A stretch of 64,000 nt of DNA from Thalassotalea profundi (lineage in GTDB: Bacteria; Pseudomonadota; Gammaproteobacteria; Enterobacterales; Alteromonadaceae), in the NCBI RefSeq assembly GCF_014653195.1, contig NZ_BNAH01000002.1:124377-188376 (forward strand). Direction: 5' to 3'. Below are positions 19,878 through 29,608 of this stretch, in pieces. A program made the translations under genes and the position numbers. Positions within the stretch are counted from its first letter, which is position 1. Every line of letters starts with the position of its first letter. The notes beneath the pieces were generated by a model. The model was not told the origin of the DNA, made no database searches, and saw only the letters and a program-made list of their open reading frames with translations.

Positions 19878-20795
19878 TTAACTATAGCTACGCTTAAAAA
19901 AGCGAATTAATACCCATAGCACTGATAAAAAACCACCAATCACACCACCAGCAATAACAATAAGCACTCGGCTAGGCTTAGATCTTTTCTCAGGTATCAT
20001 TGCTGGCGAAATAGTTTTTAAAATATATTCTTTATTTGAATTCGCTAGCATAAGTATCTTAGTTTGATCTTCTATTAGCTGATAAAAAGAGGTTTGCATA
20101 CTGGTATTAGTCACTTTAGCTAATGCATCATTTAAATAATCAATACTGGCTTGAGCTTCGGCAATATCCTCTTGTCTCATTTCTTCATTAATATCTTCAA
20201 TCAACCACTCTAGCCACTTAACTGCAATTTTCGGCGAGTAAAATTCGATAGATAAATCAACAAAGCCGCTTTTAGGATCGTGATTTACCTCAAAAATATC
20301 TAAAAATCTTTCATAAATTTCTTGTGGAGTTGGTTCAACTGTTTTAGGTGGTTTTACTTCTCTAAGCCATTTGTTAGTTTGTCTATCATATTTATCTTCA
20401 TCATAAATCAATTCGAAAGATACCGGATGACTAGCTTTAGATACCATCAGAGGTACAACCAAGTTATGCTTTTCAACAAATTGATTGATAAAGCGTTGAG
20501 ACTTTAACACTTCTAATGCAACTTGAGTTTTATCTGGCCCACTAGAACTGCCTAATTTAATTCCCGCCATACCAGCAAGACCGCCTAAACCATTTGTAAG
20601 AGAGCCTAAACCACCTGACTCCTCCATTTTAGGTACAGTTAGCACTTTTGCTGTATACATATTAGGTAAACTTAAGGCGATAACAACACCAATGGCGGCG
20701 CATAAAAAACCAGAAACAATAATGAATATTTTGCGACGGAAAACTTCAGCCCAAACTTCAGTTAAAGATATTTCATCAGACGTTGTGGTCGACAT
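19878..20795 (-). CDS. Chain-length determinant protein (Wzz family)
   Basis: This 305-residue inner-membrane polysaccharide co-polymerase has the standard layout: a cytoplasmic N-terminus (ISLTEVWAEVFRRK), TM1 at about 19-38, a periplasmic domain with coiled coil (QEDIAEAQASIDYLNDALAKV), and TM2 near 276-298 preceded by a proline-rich motif (SPAMIPEKRSKP). It lacks the cytoplasmic tyrosine-kinase domain of Wzc. It should set the modal length of the glycan polymerised by the Wzy-like protein encoded immediately downstream. A GGLGSLTNGLGGLAGMAG glycine-rich stretch sits just after the first beta strands. Confidence 0.88.
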   Translation of the reverse strand: MSTTTSDEISLTEVWAEVFRRKIFIIVSGFLCAAIGVVIALSLPNMYTAKVLTVPKMEESGGLGSLTNGLGGLAGMAGIKLGSSSGPDKTQVALEVLKSQRFINQFVEKHNLVVPLMVSKASHPVSFELIYDEDKYDRQTNKWLREVKPPKTVEPTPQEIYERFLDIFEVNHDPKSGFVDLSIEFYSPKIAVKWLEWLIEDINEEMRQEDIAEAQASIDYLNDALAKVTNTSMQTSFYQLIEDQTKILMLANSNKEYILKTISPAMIPEKRSKPSRVLIVIAGGVIGGFLSVLWVLIRFFKRSYS

Positions 20796-20894
20796 TCTAC
20801 TTACCTAATCAAGTGTTTTAAAAATTATTTGTGAAATTATATCATTATTTATATAAACATTAGCTACACTAACGCTTAACTTACTTAGTATTAA

Positions 20895-21674
20895 CTACTC
20901 AACTCTATGTTCATTGAGCTTTAAAAAAGCTTTGATAGCATAATGGCAAAAAACAATACTAGCTTTAAATAAATTTAATCGCTCAACATTTCTATAGATA
21001 TGCCAAATTCTTAACGCTTTTTTATATTTATTACGAGATAATGAATTTGATACAATTCTATATTTACTTAACGGTTTATTAAAAATAACTGCGTTAGCCC
21101 CTGTTTTTAATAGTTTTAACCATAAAGCATAGTCTTGACCTGCCCATACTAAAGGCATCGATAAATCATTAAAAGCAGACGTTCTTACTATAACGGTACA
21201 GCACCCCATCGTCGCTCTCTTTTTAAGCATATCTTGATACGAATACCCCCCACTGCAATTCGCATCCACTATTCGGTTTAAAGAAGCCCCACTTTCATCA
21301 ATCAAATAATAACTAGTAAATGATAAATCAAGTGAATTTTTATTCATAAATTCAAGGTGTTTTACTAACTTTTCAGGTAGCCAAATATCATCACTATCTA
21401 AAAAAGCTATAAAATCTCCATTCGCATGACTAATAGAGTTATTTCGTGAAATTGCAGCTCCACTGTTAGTCTTATTTTGAAAGATTTTGATTCTATCATC
21501 GTCTTTAGCTATATCTTGTAAATATTCCCAAGTATCGTCAATAGAGCAATCATCTGTAATTAACCACTCCCATTGTTCGTACTGTTGGTTCTTTATGCTT
21601 TCATACGTGTCTTCGATATAACTCATCGAATTATAGGTAGGTGTAATAATTGAAACTAAATCTTTATTCATCAT
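20895..21674 (-). CDS. Glycosyltransferase family 2
   Basis: This 259-residue GT-A transferase begins with the family N-terminus VSIITPTYNSMSYIEDTYESI. It has the UDP-binding DD in WLITDDCSIDDTWEYL (about 38-41) and the DxD-type FLDSDDIWLPEKL near residue 91. The C-terminal part (AGQDYALWLKLLKTGANA) carries the QDYxLWL motif common in WcaA-like enzymes. It starts with tandem ATGs; the first was used. It lies between the Wzz-like gene and another GT2 gene in the same operon. Confidence 0.9.
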   Translation of the reverse strand: MMNKDLVSIITPTYNSMSYIEDTYESIKNQQYEQWEWLITDDCSIDDTWEYLQDIAKDDDRIKIFQNKTNSGAAISRNNSISHANGDFIAFLDSDDIWLPEKLVKHLEFMNKNSLDLSFTSYYLIDESGASLNRIVDANCSGGYSYQDMLKKRATMGCCTVIVRTSAFNDLSMPLVWAGQDYALWLKLLKTGANAVIFNKPLSKYRIVSNSLSRNKYKKALRIWHIYRNVERLNLFKASIVFCHYAIKAFLKLNEHRVE

Positions 21675-21688
21675 TTTATTTAAAAAGC

Positions 21689-22561
21689 CTACTTAAATCT
21701 TATTTTATCAAATGCATGCTTAAGCCAAGACATGTTAGTATTTACAAAGTAAGACAGTGACATTTTAAAATTATCCTTATTTGTTAATTCAATAAACTCA
21801 CTCAAAGAATAAGCTTCATTTTTAATTTTTTTCGAGAGTATCAACATACTATCCTTGTGTCTCATGGTCATATAGGTATCATGCTTTCCTATAAAACGCT
21901 TTAATGCAATCTGTCGTTTCGACATACTTTTGCTAATTCTATTCTCTTCATGATCGGTATACCAAATATACGTAATTGTCGAAGACTTGTAGGCTGGACC
22001 ATATGCTGCTACTAATCTAACCCATGTATCATAGTCCTGAAAAGCAGGCATTTGAGGATCAAAACCATTGATATCTCTTAAATAAGTTGTTTTGGTTAAA
22101 ATTTGATTTCCAATAACATTTGAGTGTAATAATTTTTGTAATGAAATATCTCCATCATCTAACGTTCTTTCTATTAAACCATTGGAAGTAAATTCAGCAT
22201 AAGGTGAAGCAACACAAGAGTATTGACCTTGTTCAAATAATTTAACTAAATGCGCAACCCTGTCCGGTAAAAACTCATCATCATCATCTAAACCCGTAAT
22301 ATACTCGCCTTGAGCGATATTAATAGCTAAATTCCTTGCACTACAAGCCCCTTTTGGCTTTTCATTCTTTACATAAACTATTTTATGGTCTTTGATATAT
22401 TCTTGAATCACTTGACTCGTTTCATCTTTAGAACCGTCATCAGCAACTATAATTTCAATATTTTTATATGTTTGAGCCAATACTGAATTCAGTGCCCTTT
22501 TCAGCAAATTAACCCTATTGTGTGTCGCAATATAGACACTGACTAACGGAATGGAGTCCAT
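21689..22561 (-). CDS. Glycosyltransferase family 2
   Basis: This 290-residue GT2 enzyme has the classical start VSVYIATHNRVNLLKRALNSVLAQTYKNIEIIVADDGSKDET. The donor-site pair VADDGS is at about 39-44. The metal site YITGLDDDDEFLPDRV has four aspartates at about residue 92, and the acceptor-side FQDYDTWVRL is near residue 188. It overlaps neither neighbour and sits 14 bases upstream of the previous GT2 gene, consistent with one transcript. The sugar specificity is unknown. Confidence 0.9.
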   Translation of the reverse strand: MDSIPLVSVYIATHNRVNLLKRALNSVLAQTYKNIEIIVADDGSKDETSQVIQEYIKDHKIVYVKNEKPKGACSARNLAINIAQGEYITGLDDDDEFLPDRVAHLVKLFEQGQYSCVASPYAEFTSNGLIERTLDDGDISLQKLLHSNVIGNQILTKTTYLRDINGFDPQMPAFQDYDTWVRLVAAYGPAYKSSTITYIWYTDHEENRISKSMSKRQIALKRFIGKHDTYMTMRHKDSMLILSKKIKNEAYSLSEFIELTNKDNFKMSLSYFVNTNMSWLKHAFDKIRFK

Positions 22562-22573
22562 GACTAATTACCC

Positions 22574-23680
22574 CTAAACATTTTTCTTAGTAAGTAGGTA
22601 ATTATAAAGGAATTTTAATCGATTTGTATTAGTATTATAGCAAGCCTTTTCAATAACCTTATTTCTATTCTCAATAATCATAGGTTGAATAGATGACTTA
22701 GCTAAAAGTTCAACCCCGCGATGAAAGCCTTTAGCAATAGAAGAAACCTCTGCTTGATCAACAAATATAGCCGTTTTGTCACAAAACCATTCTCTATTGG
22801 CATCTATATCTGAAACTATTGGTATTAAACCTACATATATACTTTCTAAAACTGAAAGCGGTGTGCCGTCAATAGAAGGAATACTCACCACAAAATCAGA
22901 CGCTAATAACAGTTTTTTCAAGCTTTTGTTATCTACAAACCCAATAATATCAACATCATTTTCACCAAAATCAAGTGTTTTGACTAAACTTTCAATGGCC
23001 GCTTTTGTTTTGAGATCGCCTTTACCGATAAGCCTTAGTGTAGCTTTATTTTTGCTTTCTTGGCTAAACATGCTAAATGCGAATAATACTGATTTAATAT
23101 TATATAAATCATCCCAATTTCTAATAGACAAAAATACAGTTTGACCCGATTGTTCCTGTGAACAGTCTTTAACAGGGTATTCTGTCAGGTTAATCCCATA
23201 TTGAAATACTTCTATATTATTCCCATTAAAACCTAAAGCTTGTAATTTTTCTTTAATATGATGTGCCGGAGCATTAATAATGTTGTAACTTGAAGCCGTC
23301 CGCTTTAAAAAATACCTCAGTAGTTTATTCGTTTGCGCCTTGCCATTAACATCTGTTCCCCATGTTGATAATATTTTGGGGATGTTTTTAAAATCGCACA
23401 CACTGACCATTAGACCGTAAGACGAAAGAAAGTGCGCATGTAGTAAATTGGGTGAATATTTCAAAATGGTATAAATTAAAAACGGAACCGCCAATAAAAA
23501 ATCTATTCGAGTACCGGTGATTCTTGGGAAAGAAATTATAGGCATTCCCTCTAAAACTTTATCGTTTTCTGAACGATGTAAAGTAAAAAAAATAAAATCA
23601 AATTCGTTTACCAGGGGTTTAACCCATTTTTGAATGTGCCCGGAAGATAAAGGGCCAACAACTAGTACTCTTGCTTTCAT
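22574..23680 (-). CDS. Glycosyltransferase family 4
   Basis: This is a GT-B fold, 368-residue group 1 transferase. The N-terminal half starts VLVVGPLSSGHIQKWVKPLV and contains LLHAHFLSSYGL and LSTWGTDV, which are acceptor-domain features. The C-terminal nucleotide-sugar domain has LRLIGKGDLK and the glutamate motif SIPSIDGTPLSVLESIYVGLIPIVSD near residue 268. The gap to the next gene is 12 bases. It is expected at the cytoplasmic face of the inner membrane, adding a sugar to the undecaprenyl-linked repeat unit. Confidence 0.9.
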   Translation of the reverse strand: MKARVLVVGPLSSGHIQKWVKPLVNEFDFIFFTLHRSENDKVLEGMPIISFPRITGTRIDFLLAVPFLIYTILKYSPNLLHAHFLSSYGLMVSVCDFKNIPKILSTWGTDVNGKAQTNKLLRYFLKRTASSYNIINAPAHHIKEKLQALGFNGNNIEVFQYGINLTEYPVKDCSQEQSGQTVFLSIRNWDDLYNIKSVLFAFSMFSQESKNKATLRLIGKGDLKTKAAIESLVKTLDFGENDVDIIGFVDNKSLKKLLLASDFVVSIPSIDGTPLSVLESIYVGLIPIVSDIDANREWFCDKTAIFVDQAEVSSIAKGFHRGVELLAKSSIQPMIIENRNKVIEKACYNTNTNRLKFLYNYLLTKKNV

Positions 23681-23707
23681 AAGTAATACTCTATCAATTG
23701 TGCTAAA

Positions 23708-25006
23708 TTACCAATTAAAAAACACAATTTGCAATAATAAAAACACGGATATAATACCGCCGATTCTCAGTAAATGAGCTCGATAATCTAACTGAATTAA
23801 GTTCCTAGAAAAAAAGAAGACAGCATACGAGGACAGAATAACTTGCGCCGCAGACATTAAAGCCGCATAAGTCATAATATCTTTAAAGAAAGTAGCGATA
23901 AACATAAAGCTAGAGACTACAACAAAAGAAAGAATATTCCATTTAAACTCAATTTTACTCTGCCCCCTAGATTGTGCAAGTGCTCCAAAAATACTTCCTA
24001 AGGGCCTCACCATACCAATAACCACCATGATTAAAAATAGATCAAATGCATTTGAAAAATCATCACCATATAAAATTGGTATTAGGAAATATAAACACAC
24101 TGTCATCAATACAAAGATGATTGTATTAAAAATCAGAATATAATTATTTGAATTACTAAAAACTACTGAAAATTCATCATCTTTACCCTGGTTTTTAGCA
24201 AGTCGAGGTAAAATAATTCGAGAAATAAGTGGAGAAATTAACTTGTTTGGCTGCAATACTAACTCTTTCGCAATGGTATAAAGACCCAATGCATCAGTTC
24301 CAAGCCATTTACCTATTACAATTTGATCTAGCCTTCCTCTCAGTTGATTTAATACTTGGGAAGCCATTTGATAACCACCAAAAGACAGTGCCGGCGATAA
24401 AATTCTTCTATCAAAAGTTAAACGGGGATGCCACTCTTTTGGCACAAGATACAAAATCAATATCCATTTAAATGCTGTGGAAAATAAAACAGCCCAGATA
24501 TAACTATCCAAAGGAGGATGTCCTAAGTAGTATAATCCAATCATACAAATCAATATCGACAACTTCGTCACTATTTCTATTTTTGCTAACTTCGTATTTT
24601 CTAAATTTTTAATGAAATGCGCTTGATATTGAGACGTTAGACTGATGAAAATAAAATTAAAAGCTACAATACTTAAACACCTAGCTATATTTTCAGAATG
24701 ATAGAAATCACCTACCCATCCAGACAAAAAAAACACTAATATTGTAGCTATTAAACCGAGTAAAACATTAATAAAAAATAATGAAGACCTTTCACTACGA
24801 GTTAAATTCTGTCGATGAATAAAGTAATTTGAAAGACCCGAGTCCTGCAGCAAAAGTGTAAATGACAGTACAATATTAATAATTGCTAATTCACCAACAA
24901 GCTCTTGGCCACCTAATTGAGCTAAAAATATGAAAACTAAAAAAACCGAAGTTATGTTTAGTGATGTTGAGCTAATTAGCCAAATTACTTCTTTTTTAAC
25001 TGCCAT
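23708..25006 (-). CDS. Lipid-linked oligosaccharide flippase (Wzx-like, PST family)
   Basis: The 432-residue polytopic protein has about 12 hydrophobic segments. It has the N-terminal EVIWLISSTSLNITSVFLVFIFLAQLGGQELVGELAII typical of polysaccharide transporters of the MOP superfamily. The mid-protein GYQMASQVLNQLRGRLDQIVIGKWLGTDALGLYTIAKEL strongly matches the PST family (compare WzxC). It should flip the finished undecaprenyl-PP repeat unit to the periplasm for the Wzy-like enzyme. Its 5' end overlaps the 3' end of the preceding GT4 gene by 11 bases, suggesting coupled translation. Confidence 0.9.
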   Translation of the reverse strand: MAVKKEVIWLISSTSLNITSVFLVFIFLAQLGGQELVGELAIINIVLSFTLLLQDSGLSNYFIHRQNLTRSERSSLFFINVLLGLIATILVFFLSGWVGDFYHSENIARCLSIVAFNFIFISLTSQYQAHFIKNLENTKLAKIEIVTKLSILICMIGLYYLGHPPLDSYIWAVLFSTAFKWILILYLVPKEWHPRLTFDRRILSPALSFGGYQMASQVLNQLRGRLDQIVIGKWLGTDALGLYTIAKELVLQPNKLISPLISRIILPRLAKNQGKDDEFSVVFSNSNNYILIFNTIIFVLMTVCLYFLIPILYGDDFSNAFDLFLIMVVIGMVRPLGSIFGALAQSRGQSKIEFKWNILSFVVVSSFMFIATFFKDIMTYAALMSAAQVILSSYAVFFFSRNLIQLDYRAHLLRIGGIISVFLLLQIVFFNW

Positions 25007-26225
25007 GAACCTTTTCTATTATGCTTTTAAGTTCTTGATATAATAATTGTTGATTAAATTTATTTTGAATAACACTAGATGCATTACTACGAATAATCTC
25101 TAGATCAAATATTTCTTGAGAGATACTAATTAATGTCTTTGCTAACTGTTTTGGGGCCCCTTCAGATACCAAAAATCCAGACACTTCATTTTCTATCAAT
25201 TCAGGTATGCCGCTATGGTAAGTAGAAACCGTTATAATTCCCATAGCCATAGACTCCATTAGCGCAACAGGTATGCCCTCCATATCACCATTTTCTGCCG
25301 TTATCGATGGTAATAAAAAGATATCAGTCTCTTTTAGCACTTCTCTAACTTTTTCTTGTGGTAAAAAACCAACTAAGTCAACACAATCTTCAAGCCCTAA
25401 GTCAAGAATATAGTTTTTCAATTGTTCTTCTAAAGGACCATCACCGATAATTTTATAGCTGAAGTCTATTTGGGCATTTTTTAACAAACTCATTGCTGTA
25501 ATTGCATCAAAAAGACCTTTTTTTTCAATAAGTCTAGCTACACTCACTAATTTTAGTGTGGATGATGTCCCACCTTGTTTAAAACTAAAGTCTGTTAAAT
25601 TAATTCCCATGCGATTAACAAAGACTTTATTTTCAGGGCATCCCATTGCGATAAGTTTATCAGCCCATAAATTACTTATAGGTAACACTGCGGCACTTTC
25701 ATCGAATAACTTTTGATAGTCAAACTTGTACTGCTCAAGTACACTTTTCATCGAAATATCGTAACCATGAAAAACTGTCATTATCTTGCCGTCAAGTTTA
25801 CCTAGGCTTTGTAAGTTTTGAGCAAAAACGCCTATTGGGCCAAAGTGAGCAATCACAACATCAGCGACTAATTGCCCTTTAATTCGAGAAATAACAGCAG
25901 GCAACATTAAGCCTTTATTGCTATTTTTGTATCTCTTTTTAAATAACTTAGATATTAATCGGACATTTACAAGTAGCTTACTAGCACTTATGAAACGCTT
26001 AATAAATTTTTTAGACTTTGCATCACCTATCCTTTCTTCAAATAAATAGGTTGTTTTATTAAGCAAATCATATTGACTTACCAAAGGATCTAAAGGGTTT
26101 AAATTTCCTTTATTTAAAGCCCAAATATTTACATCTACTCCTAATGAAATTAAACCATTGATTTGATTAAGTACAAAAGTCTCTGAAGACACAGGAAACT
26201 TACTGAGGAAAAATGCAACCTTCAT
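24996..26225 (-). CDS. Glycosyltransferase family 4
   Basis: This 409-residue GT-B transferase has the N-terminal acceptor part KVAFFLSKFPVSSETFVLNQINGLISLGVDV, a colanic-acid WcaL-like opening. A central VIAHFGPIGVFAQ and HGYDIS follow. The C-terminal donor domain has VSVARLIEKKGLFDAI, KIIGDGPLEEQLK and the EX7E motif in ENGDMEGIPVALMESMAMGIITVST near residue 318. It lies 2 bases after the pyruvyl transferase gene and overlaps the flippase gene. The WcaL resemblance suggests a galactosyl or similar transferase, but I would not fix the donor. Confidence 0.92.
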   Translation of the reverse strand: MKVAFFLSKFPVSSETFVLNQINGLISLGVDVNIWALNKGNLNPLDPLVSQYDLLNKTTYLFEERIGDAKSKKFIKRFISASKLLVNVRLISKLFKKRYKNSNKGLMLPAVISRIKGQLVADVVIAHFGPIGVFAQNLQSLGKLDGKIMTVFHGYDISMKSVLEQYKFDYQKLFDESAAVLPISNLWADKLIAMGCPENKVFVNRMGINLTDFSFKQGGTSSTLKLVSVARLIEKKGLFDAITAMSLLKNAQIDFSYKIIGDGPLEEQLKNYILDLGLEDCVDLVGFLPQEKVREVLKETDIFLLPSITAENGDMEGIPVALMESMAMGIITVSTYHSGIPELIENEVSGFLVSEGAPKQLAKTLISISQEIFDLEIIRSNASSVIQNKFNQQLLYQELKSIIEKVHGS

Positions 26226-26227
26226 TT

Positions 26228-27472
26228 TTATGACCGCTCAAAATTTTGTAAAAACTGACTAATCATCGTTTTGGCTCTTTGTCTTTCATTTTCAACTGGG
26301 CTTGATATATCAAATTCACACACTTCAATTTTTTTAAGTAAATCAAACGCTTTACTTGTTAACGAACCATCAACTAATTCAGTTAAATCACTCGAGCAGT
26401 CAGGCACTCCTAATTGAGCCATGATCCCTTTTGATTTATGTTCATAATTTAAGGCAATGGCTGGTGTATTAAAGTTCATAGAAATTATAGCACTGTGTAA
26501 TCGAGTTCCTATTGTCAAAATACACTCAGAGAGGCATTGCCCTAATTCGATATCGTTTAATTCATCCATAATAACTATACACTCTGTGGAATTATCTATT
26601 TTTTCGGCTATGTTTAATGCAACCATTCGATCATCCCTATTATAACTATCAATCCCTGTACAAGTAGAGAATAAAGCAACTCGATAACCTTTTTGAATTA
26701 ACGCTTCTATCATCATAGACATAGCATGTTCATAGCTATCTTGGCTAATACCTAAACGTCGATCAAAAGGTGCTAAATTTCTCACAGTTATAGCAATAGT
26801 CTTTTTTTCTTGGAGTTTTTTATACCAATGGTTCTTCAAAGGAATCGTTAAATTAGGCACCAACCAGGCTGTATCTGCCCCTTGAGAAATTACGCTGTTT
26901 TCACACGACAAACCTTTTAAATGCGCTAAACTTACACGCTCCCTTAAAGAAAGCAAGCTAACATTGTTAAATACCATTTTCGCTAAACTTTTGAAGCGTT
27001 TTCTCTCAAAAGGACCTACAGAGTGCCCTAATAAATAAATAGGTTTACCTGCAGATAATGCACTTAATGCATGTTCAAATTGAGTTTCACCATATAAGTC
27101 GACAAAAAAAGAACCTCCTACTTGTATAATTGCATCATATTTTTGTAAGTTTTTTATATGCTTTACAAAGTGATTCGGCAATATAAACAGTGGCAATCCA
27201 GCACATGTCATTCGTAAGAGCCAGGGAAGCGCAATCTTAAATACTCGACCTTTTATTCCTTGATGATTACGATGAAATGCATCCAATGTGTCTGAATAAA
27301 CCTTTTCACCTAAAAGATAAGATGAACTCACCGGAAAGCGAGAGATAATATCGATATCTATACTCGGATCTTGTGCTCTTAATTCACTTACCAAGCCTCT
27401 TAAAATAGCAGCATCGCCCCTATTACCACATGTATGGTTACCAACTAATAATACTTTCATTTTATTCATCAA
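26228..27472 (-). CDS. Polysaccharide pyruvyl transferase family protein
   Basis: This 414-residue protein belongs to the WcaK/AmsJ/CsaB family, which adds pyruvate ketals from phosphoenolpyruvate to sugars. Supporting segments are the N-terminal NHTCGNRGDAAILRGLVSEL, IIQVGGSFFVDLYG, IYLLGHSVGPF, AITVRNLAPFDRR and the C-terminal TIGTRLHSAIISMNFNTPAIALNYEHKSKGIM. It is the first gene of the polysaccharide operon, 72 bases after gspD. A strong terminator hairpin lies in that gap. In Gram-positive bacteria the relative CsaB makes the pyruvylated glycan that holds S-layer proteins, which is suggestive given the neighbourhood. The tandem ATG start was taken at the first. Confidence 0.9.
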   Translation of the reverse strand: MMNKMKVLLVGNHTCGNRGDAAILRGLVSELRAQDPSIDIDIISRFPVSSSYLLGEKVYSDTLDAFHRNHQGIKGRVFKIALPWLLRMTCAGLPLFILPNHFVKHIKNLQKYDAIIQVGGSFFVDLYGETQFEHALSALSAGKPIYLLGHSVGPFERKRFKSLAKMVFNNVSLLSLRERVSLAHLKGLSCENSVISQGADTAWLVPNLTIPLKNHWYKKLQEKKTIAITVRNLAPFDRRLGISQDSYEHAMSMMIEALIQKGYRVALFSTCTGIDSYNRDDRMVALNIAEKIDNSTECIVIMDELNDIELGQCLSECILTIGTRLHSAIISMNFNTPAIALNYEHKSKGIMAQLGVPDCSSDLTELVDGSLTSKAFDLLKKIEVCEFDISSPVENERQRAKTMISQFLQNFERS

Positions 27473-27479
27473 ATCACGT

Positions 27480-27515
27480 AAAAAACTAAGCGCTACATAT
27501 TAAAATATGTAGCGC
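27480..27515 (-). terminator. Intrinsic terminator between gspD and the polysaccharide operon
   Basis: AGCGCTACATATT (27488-27500) pairs perfectly with AATATGTAGCGCT (27503-27515), a 13-bp stem. Read on the minus strand it is followed by TTAG and five T residues. It lies 29 bases after the gspD stop and only 16 bases before the pyruvyl transferase start. It should limit transcription from the T2SS operon into the glycan operon. Confidence 0.8.
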
Positions 27516-27543
27516 TACTTAGCACAAATATATCTATATATCT

Positions 27544-29607
27544 CTATTGAGAGAGAGGGAAACTATAAGTTTCAAGAATTTTATCTCTAAACTCATCAAT
27601 TTCACTGATCTTCTTAACTGTTCTAGTAGTTATCAGCATAATTAACTCAGATCTAGAATAATCATCTTGCTTTCTTTTGAATAAATTCCCGATTATTGGA
27701 AGGTCTCCCAATATTGGAGTATGGTTATTATTATCGGTGAGTTTTTCACTAATTAACCCCCCCAAAGCTACCGTCTGACCATCAGAACTAAAAATGTTAG
27801 TGGTAATTGCTCTATTGGTAATAACTGGTGTTAACGTCGTTGGAGAAGATGAACTACTCGACATAGATACAGTTAAATTAATCAAGCCTTTAGCATTGAT
27901 AGTTGGTGTGACTGAGACACTTATCCCTGTACTAACGTACTGAACAGCATTGGTTACTCTATCAGTATCACTAGTACTTGTCTGAGTAAGCGTTGGTATC
28001 TGATCGCCAGCATTAATCGTAGCACTCTCACCATCTTTAACAATTAAGAAAGGTTTAGCCAAAACTCGTACATCAGATTTTGAAGCTAACAAACTAATGG
28101 CTACTCGCCAATCACCGTCAAAGCCAGCCAAAACTAATTCTCCAGCACTTTTAAAGTCACCTGTTAAGCCTCTTGTTACTGCAGCAGAAACCCCATCTTG
28201 GCCACTTGAGTCGTAAAACCAATCTATACCTGAAGAAACATTATCAGTTAAAGTAACTTCCGCAATGACAATGTCCAAAATTACTTGTCCAGGCAACTTA
28301 TCTAATTGTTCCAATAATTGCAGTATTTTTCTGTATTTATCGGCTGTAGTATAGAAAATTAACGCATTTTGACCTTCATCAACTGACATTGTTGATGACG
28401 AAGCTCTTGGTTTTTCAGCATTTTCACTATCGTTACCTTTTCGATTGGCTCCTTTAGCTGAAATTTCAGACGAATCAGTGCCCAAAATAGAGCTAATTAA
28501 TGGTCCTAATGAGGATTGGATATCAGTGGCTTTATTATATTGTGGCCGAAAAATGTAAAACTGGGCTTCATTACCAGCAACGGCAACATCTAGAGTTCTA
28601 CTCCAGTGCTCAACCCTTTGAATCACCTCAATGCTAACAGCATAAACAACTAAAGCGCCTAATCGGGGCATTGTAATAAAAGCAACATCTTGATTATCAC
28701 CAACTTGGTATCCATCACTTTCAAGTAGTTCGCTTAATTTTTCAACAAGACTATCAGGTGATATATAAGCAAGATCAATTAAACGAATTTCTTTACTCGA
28801 TGAGCTTGGAACATCCAACATATTAACCACTTGCATTACGTCTAACACCTCTTGTCGAGAGCCTTCAACAATGGCGAATTTTCGGTTAGAGTCTAACTGT
28901 ATTTTTATATTAGTCAGCTTTTGGATAACACTCGATAAACTTCGACTATTAGTGTAAGTATATGGAATTATTTGAACGATCTTATCTACAGTATCAGGTA
29001 TATCAGTTTCATGACTCCCGATCCCAACTTCATTTGTTTTATATCGCTTATTTTTATCTTTCTTTTGAATATATAAAATGTCATTTTTACGTAAAATAGC
29101 CAGATCATTTTCTGATAAAAGCTGCTCAGCAGTTGAATATATAACTGACTTAGAAATAGGCTCAGATAGATTAAGCGAAACATCTTTATCATCCACTTCT
29201 GCCTGAGTGGAAATAACATAATTAAGACTTAATAATTCATCAAAAATATAATGAATAAAATCGTTCAAACTCATGTTATCAACACTAACTTCTATAGGCT
29301 CTTCATCATCAAAAATTGGTGCTTCTTTGCCAAGCTTTTCTAACTTAGAAAGGCCGCCAACACTATCTATCACAGTACTTGAAAATTGCTTTAATTCTGC
29401 GGTGTTATCATCAGTAACATTCAAATCTTCATTTATATACTCAGCCGCTCTTTTTCCTAAAATACCTTTATCCAGCGTTAGAGTATTAGGCTTTACTAAC
29501 GTTTGTTTTTTTTCTAATTCAGGATTGGAAGAACACGATGCAAGAACACAACACAACACACTTATCGGTAATACTTTCATAACATTTTTTTGGTTCAATA
29601 TATTCAT
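27544..29607 (-). CDS. gspD: Type II secretion system secretin GspD
   Basis: This is the outer-membrane secretin of the T2SS, a multimeric gated channel. It has 687 residues, a normal length. A lipoprotein signal is seen (VLPISVLCCVLASC, lipobox LASC with Cys25), which is more usual in pilus-type and some Xps/Hxc-like secretins. N-terminal N0/N1/N2 domains follow (about 100-350), then a low-complexity loop (about 390-415). The C-terminal secretin domain has VILDIVIAEVTL, the gate region and the final signature TPILGDLPIIGNLFKRK. A second in-frame ATG (residue 10) sits closer to the signal sequence. It is the last gene of the T2SS operon. A dedicated pilotin was not seen. Confidence 0.93.
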   Translation of the reverse strand: MNILNQKNVMKVLPISVLCCVLASCSSNPELEKKQTLVKPNTLTLDKGILGKRAAEYINEDLNVTDDNTAELKQFSSTVIDSVGGLSKLEKLGKEAPIFDDEEPIEVSVDNMSLNDFIHYIFDELLSLNYVISTQAEVDDKDVSLNLSEPISKSVIYSTAEQLLSENDLAILRKNDILYIQKKDKNKRYKTNEVGIGSHETDIPDTVDKIVQIIPYTYTNSRSLSSVIQKLTNIKIQLDSNRKFAIVEGSRQEVLDVMQVVNMLDVPSSSSKEIRLIDLAYISPDSLVEKLSELLESDGYQVGDNQDVAFITMPRLGALVVYAVSIEVIQRVEHWSRTLDVAVAGNEAQFYIFRPQYNKATDIQSSLGPLISSILGTDSSEISAKGANRKGNDSENAEKPRASSSTMSVDEGQNALIFYTTADKYRKILQLLEQLDKLPGQVILDIVIAEVTLTDNVSSGIDWFYDSSGQDGVSAAVTRGLTGDFKSAGELVLAGFDGDWRVAISLLASKSDVRVLAKPFLIVKDGESATINAGDQIPTLTQTSTSDTDRVTNAVQYVSTGISVSVTPTINAKGLINLTVSMSSSSSSPTTLTPVITNRAITTNIFSSDGQTVALGGLISEKLTDNNNHTPILGDLPIIGNLFKRKQDDYSRSELIMLITTRTVKKISEIDEFRDKILETYSFPLSQ

Positions 29608-29608
29608 C

